Below are positions 13,722 through 14,308 of a stretch of 14,308 nucleotides of DNA, piece after piece. Source of the DNA: an uncultured Bacteroidota bacterium. Lineage in GTDB: Bacteria > Bacteroidota > Bacteroidia > NS11-12g > UBA9320. Within the stretch, counting starts at the first letter, position 1. Each line of letters starts with the position of its first letter. The notes beneath the pieces were generated by a model. It ran no database searches. It saw only the letters and a list, made by a program, of their open reading frames with translations, and was not told the DNA's origin. The stretch is from NCBI GenBank assembly GCA_913056425.1, contig CAJXLR010000019.1, forward strand, positions 1 through 14,308. Reading direction: 5' to 3'. The position numbers and the translations under genes were made by a program.

Positions 13722-14308
13722 CAGAACGCAAAGAACACTGGGAGAATATATATGCCAAGAAGTCCTTTGAAGAGGTTAGTTGGTTTCAAAAACACCCGGA
13801 GACATCGATAGGTCTTATCGGCTCATGCCGTCCGGATACAGATGACAAGATTATCGATATAGGTGGTGGTGACAGTTATCTCGCAGAGCATTTTCTTAAA
13901 ACCGGATTTTCCGCTATTTCGGTTTTAGATATTTCTCAAAACGTACTGAATAGAGCGCAAGAGCGCATTGGACCAAATTCAAGTAACATTAATTGGATAT
14001 GCTCTGATATTGTTGATTTTACATGGACTTTAAATGACTCAATTCAGTTATCTGAATATGATAATCTACCCTTTGATTCAATTTTAGCTCCAGGTGATTA
14101 TCAATTAGTATTAACAGCTGAAACAGGGTCAGAATATTGTCCTGGGCAAAATATTGATACAGTTCAATTTACTGTACATGATATTGCTGGTGATATTGAT
14201 TTTTCACCGCTCCAAGAAAAGTTATTTGCAGGTCTATTAATAGAATTTGTCCCTGATGAAATTCTAAATTCAAAGTATACCTGGACCTTCTTCACACCTG
14301 ATTCAATT
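13718..14308 (+). CDS. Class I SAM-dependent methyltransferase, N-terminal part, frame continuing into unrelated sequence
   Basis: The start codon overlaps the previous stop (ATGA). The first ~101 residues are a clear Rossmann methyltransferase: HWENIYAKKSFEEVSWFQ, motif I IIDIGGGDS (residues 45-53), the acidic end of strand 2 VLDIS with D71, and a motif near SDIVDF (97-101). Family members continue with a YDVWHDRA-like motif, which is absent. After codon 101 (14018-14020) the open frame instead encodes WTLNDSIQLSEYDN and PGDYQLVLTAETG, which look like a PKD-type repeat. The frame stays open to the window edge, so the apparent product is a fusion, more likely an assembly artefact than a real protein. 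The methyltransferase identity is secure only for the first 101 residues. Confidence 0.75.
   Translation, partial: MTERKEHWENIYAKKSFEEVSWFQKHPETSIGLIGSCRPDTDDKIIDIGGGDSYLAEHFLKTGFSAISVLDISQNVLNRAQERIGPNSSNINWICSDIVDFTWTLNDSIQLSEYDNLPFDSILAPGDYQLVLTAETGSEYCPGQNIDTVQFTVHDIAGDIDFSPLQEKLFAGLLIEFVPDEILNSKYTWTFFTPDSI
14021..14308 (+). other. PKD-like segment of foreign composition (suspected chimeric junction)
   Basis: The translated segment resembles tandem PKD-like domains of secreted or gliding-motility (type IX secretion) proteins: GDYQLVLTAETG with a cysteine in EYCPGQNIDTVQFTV, then a second strand set with IEFVPDEILN and YTWTFF. Composition changes sharply here: I count one CpG in 14021-14308 against 13 in the preceding 280 bases, and AT content rises. 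No stop or start marks the change. It could be a true in-frame recombination, but a join between two different genomes is simpler. Confidence 0.55.

Noticed and set aside
1..14308. tRNA, rRNA, CRISPR array, insertion sequence or phage genes
   Set aside because: No cloverleaf, rRNA segment, regularly spaced repeat, transposase or terminal inverted repeat was seen on either strand.

Overview
The window reads as chromosomal DNA from a member of the Bacteroidota, most likely a flavobacterium-like marine organism. The lineage clues are a DnaJ with only two of the usual four zinc-finger repeats, a MurA with aspartate in place of the catalytic cysteine, a DUF4290 gene directly upstream of murA, a Lacal_2735-family microprotein, a long PiT transporter with a PhoU-like tail, and candidate promoter boxes of the TAnnTTTG type. 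All calls come from reading the sequence and recalling family features; no database search was run. There are no rRNA or tRNA genes, CRISPR arrays or recognisable insertion sequences.

Layout. (1) 1-649: 3' part of a YeiH-type membrane transporter. (2) 636-2861, minus strand: grpE, dnaJ and a membrane-anchored TlpA-like thioredoxin in one tight operon. (3) 3003-3554: a GNAT acetyltransferase divergent from grpE, with an inverted-repeat-rich intergenic region between them. (4) 3564-4523, minus: a Fic protein with its own inhibitory motif, and a perfect palindrome at its promoter/start. (5) 4582-6994, minus: DUF4290, murA and a secreted thioredoxin-fold protein, packed within a few bases of each other. 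(6) 7050-8489, minus: an ALDH8/hydroxymuconic-semialdehyde-type aldehyde dehydrogenase. (7) 8528-9124: two gene remnants meeting near 8780, an outer-membrane beta-barrel C-terminus (minus) and the C-terminal half of a CDP-alcohol phosphatidyltransferase (plus). (8) 9137-9637: a second GNAT, convergent with (9) the PiT phosphate transporter at 9624-11849, minus. (10) 11975-14308, plus: a compact run of an atypical SDR, the Lacal_2735 microprotein, an SRPBCC protein, a DUF1801-like protein and a SAM methyltransferase.

How the parts work together. GrpE and DnaJ are the co-chaperones of DnaK, and the coupled thioredoxin fits a protein-quality role in the envelope. DUF4290-murA-thioredoxin ties the first committed step of peptidoglycan synthesis to a lineage-specific unknown. 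The 11975-14020 run is the best candidate for an undescribed functional unit: its SDR lacks the catalytic tyrosine, and the genes overlap or are separated by 40 bases or less.

Caution. From about 14020 to the end, the methyltransferase frame runs into a PKD-like, AT-rich, CpG-poor sequence that looks like a different gene from a different source. This is most simply an assembly chimera, so the last ~290 bases should not be read as part of this genome without read-level support.
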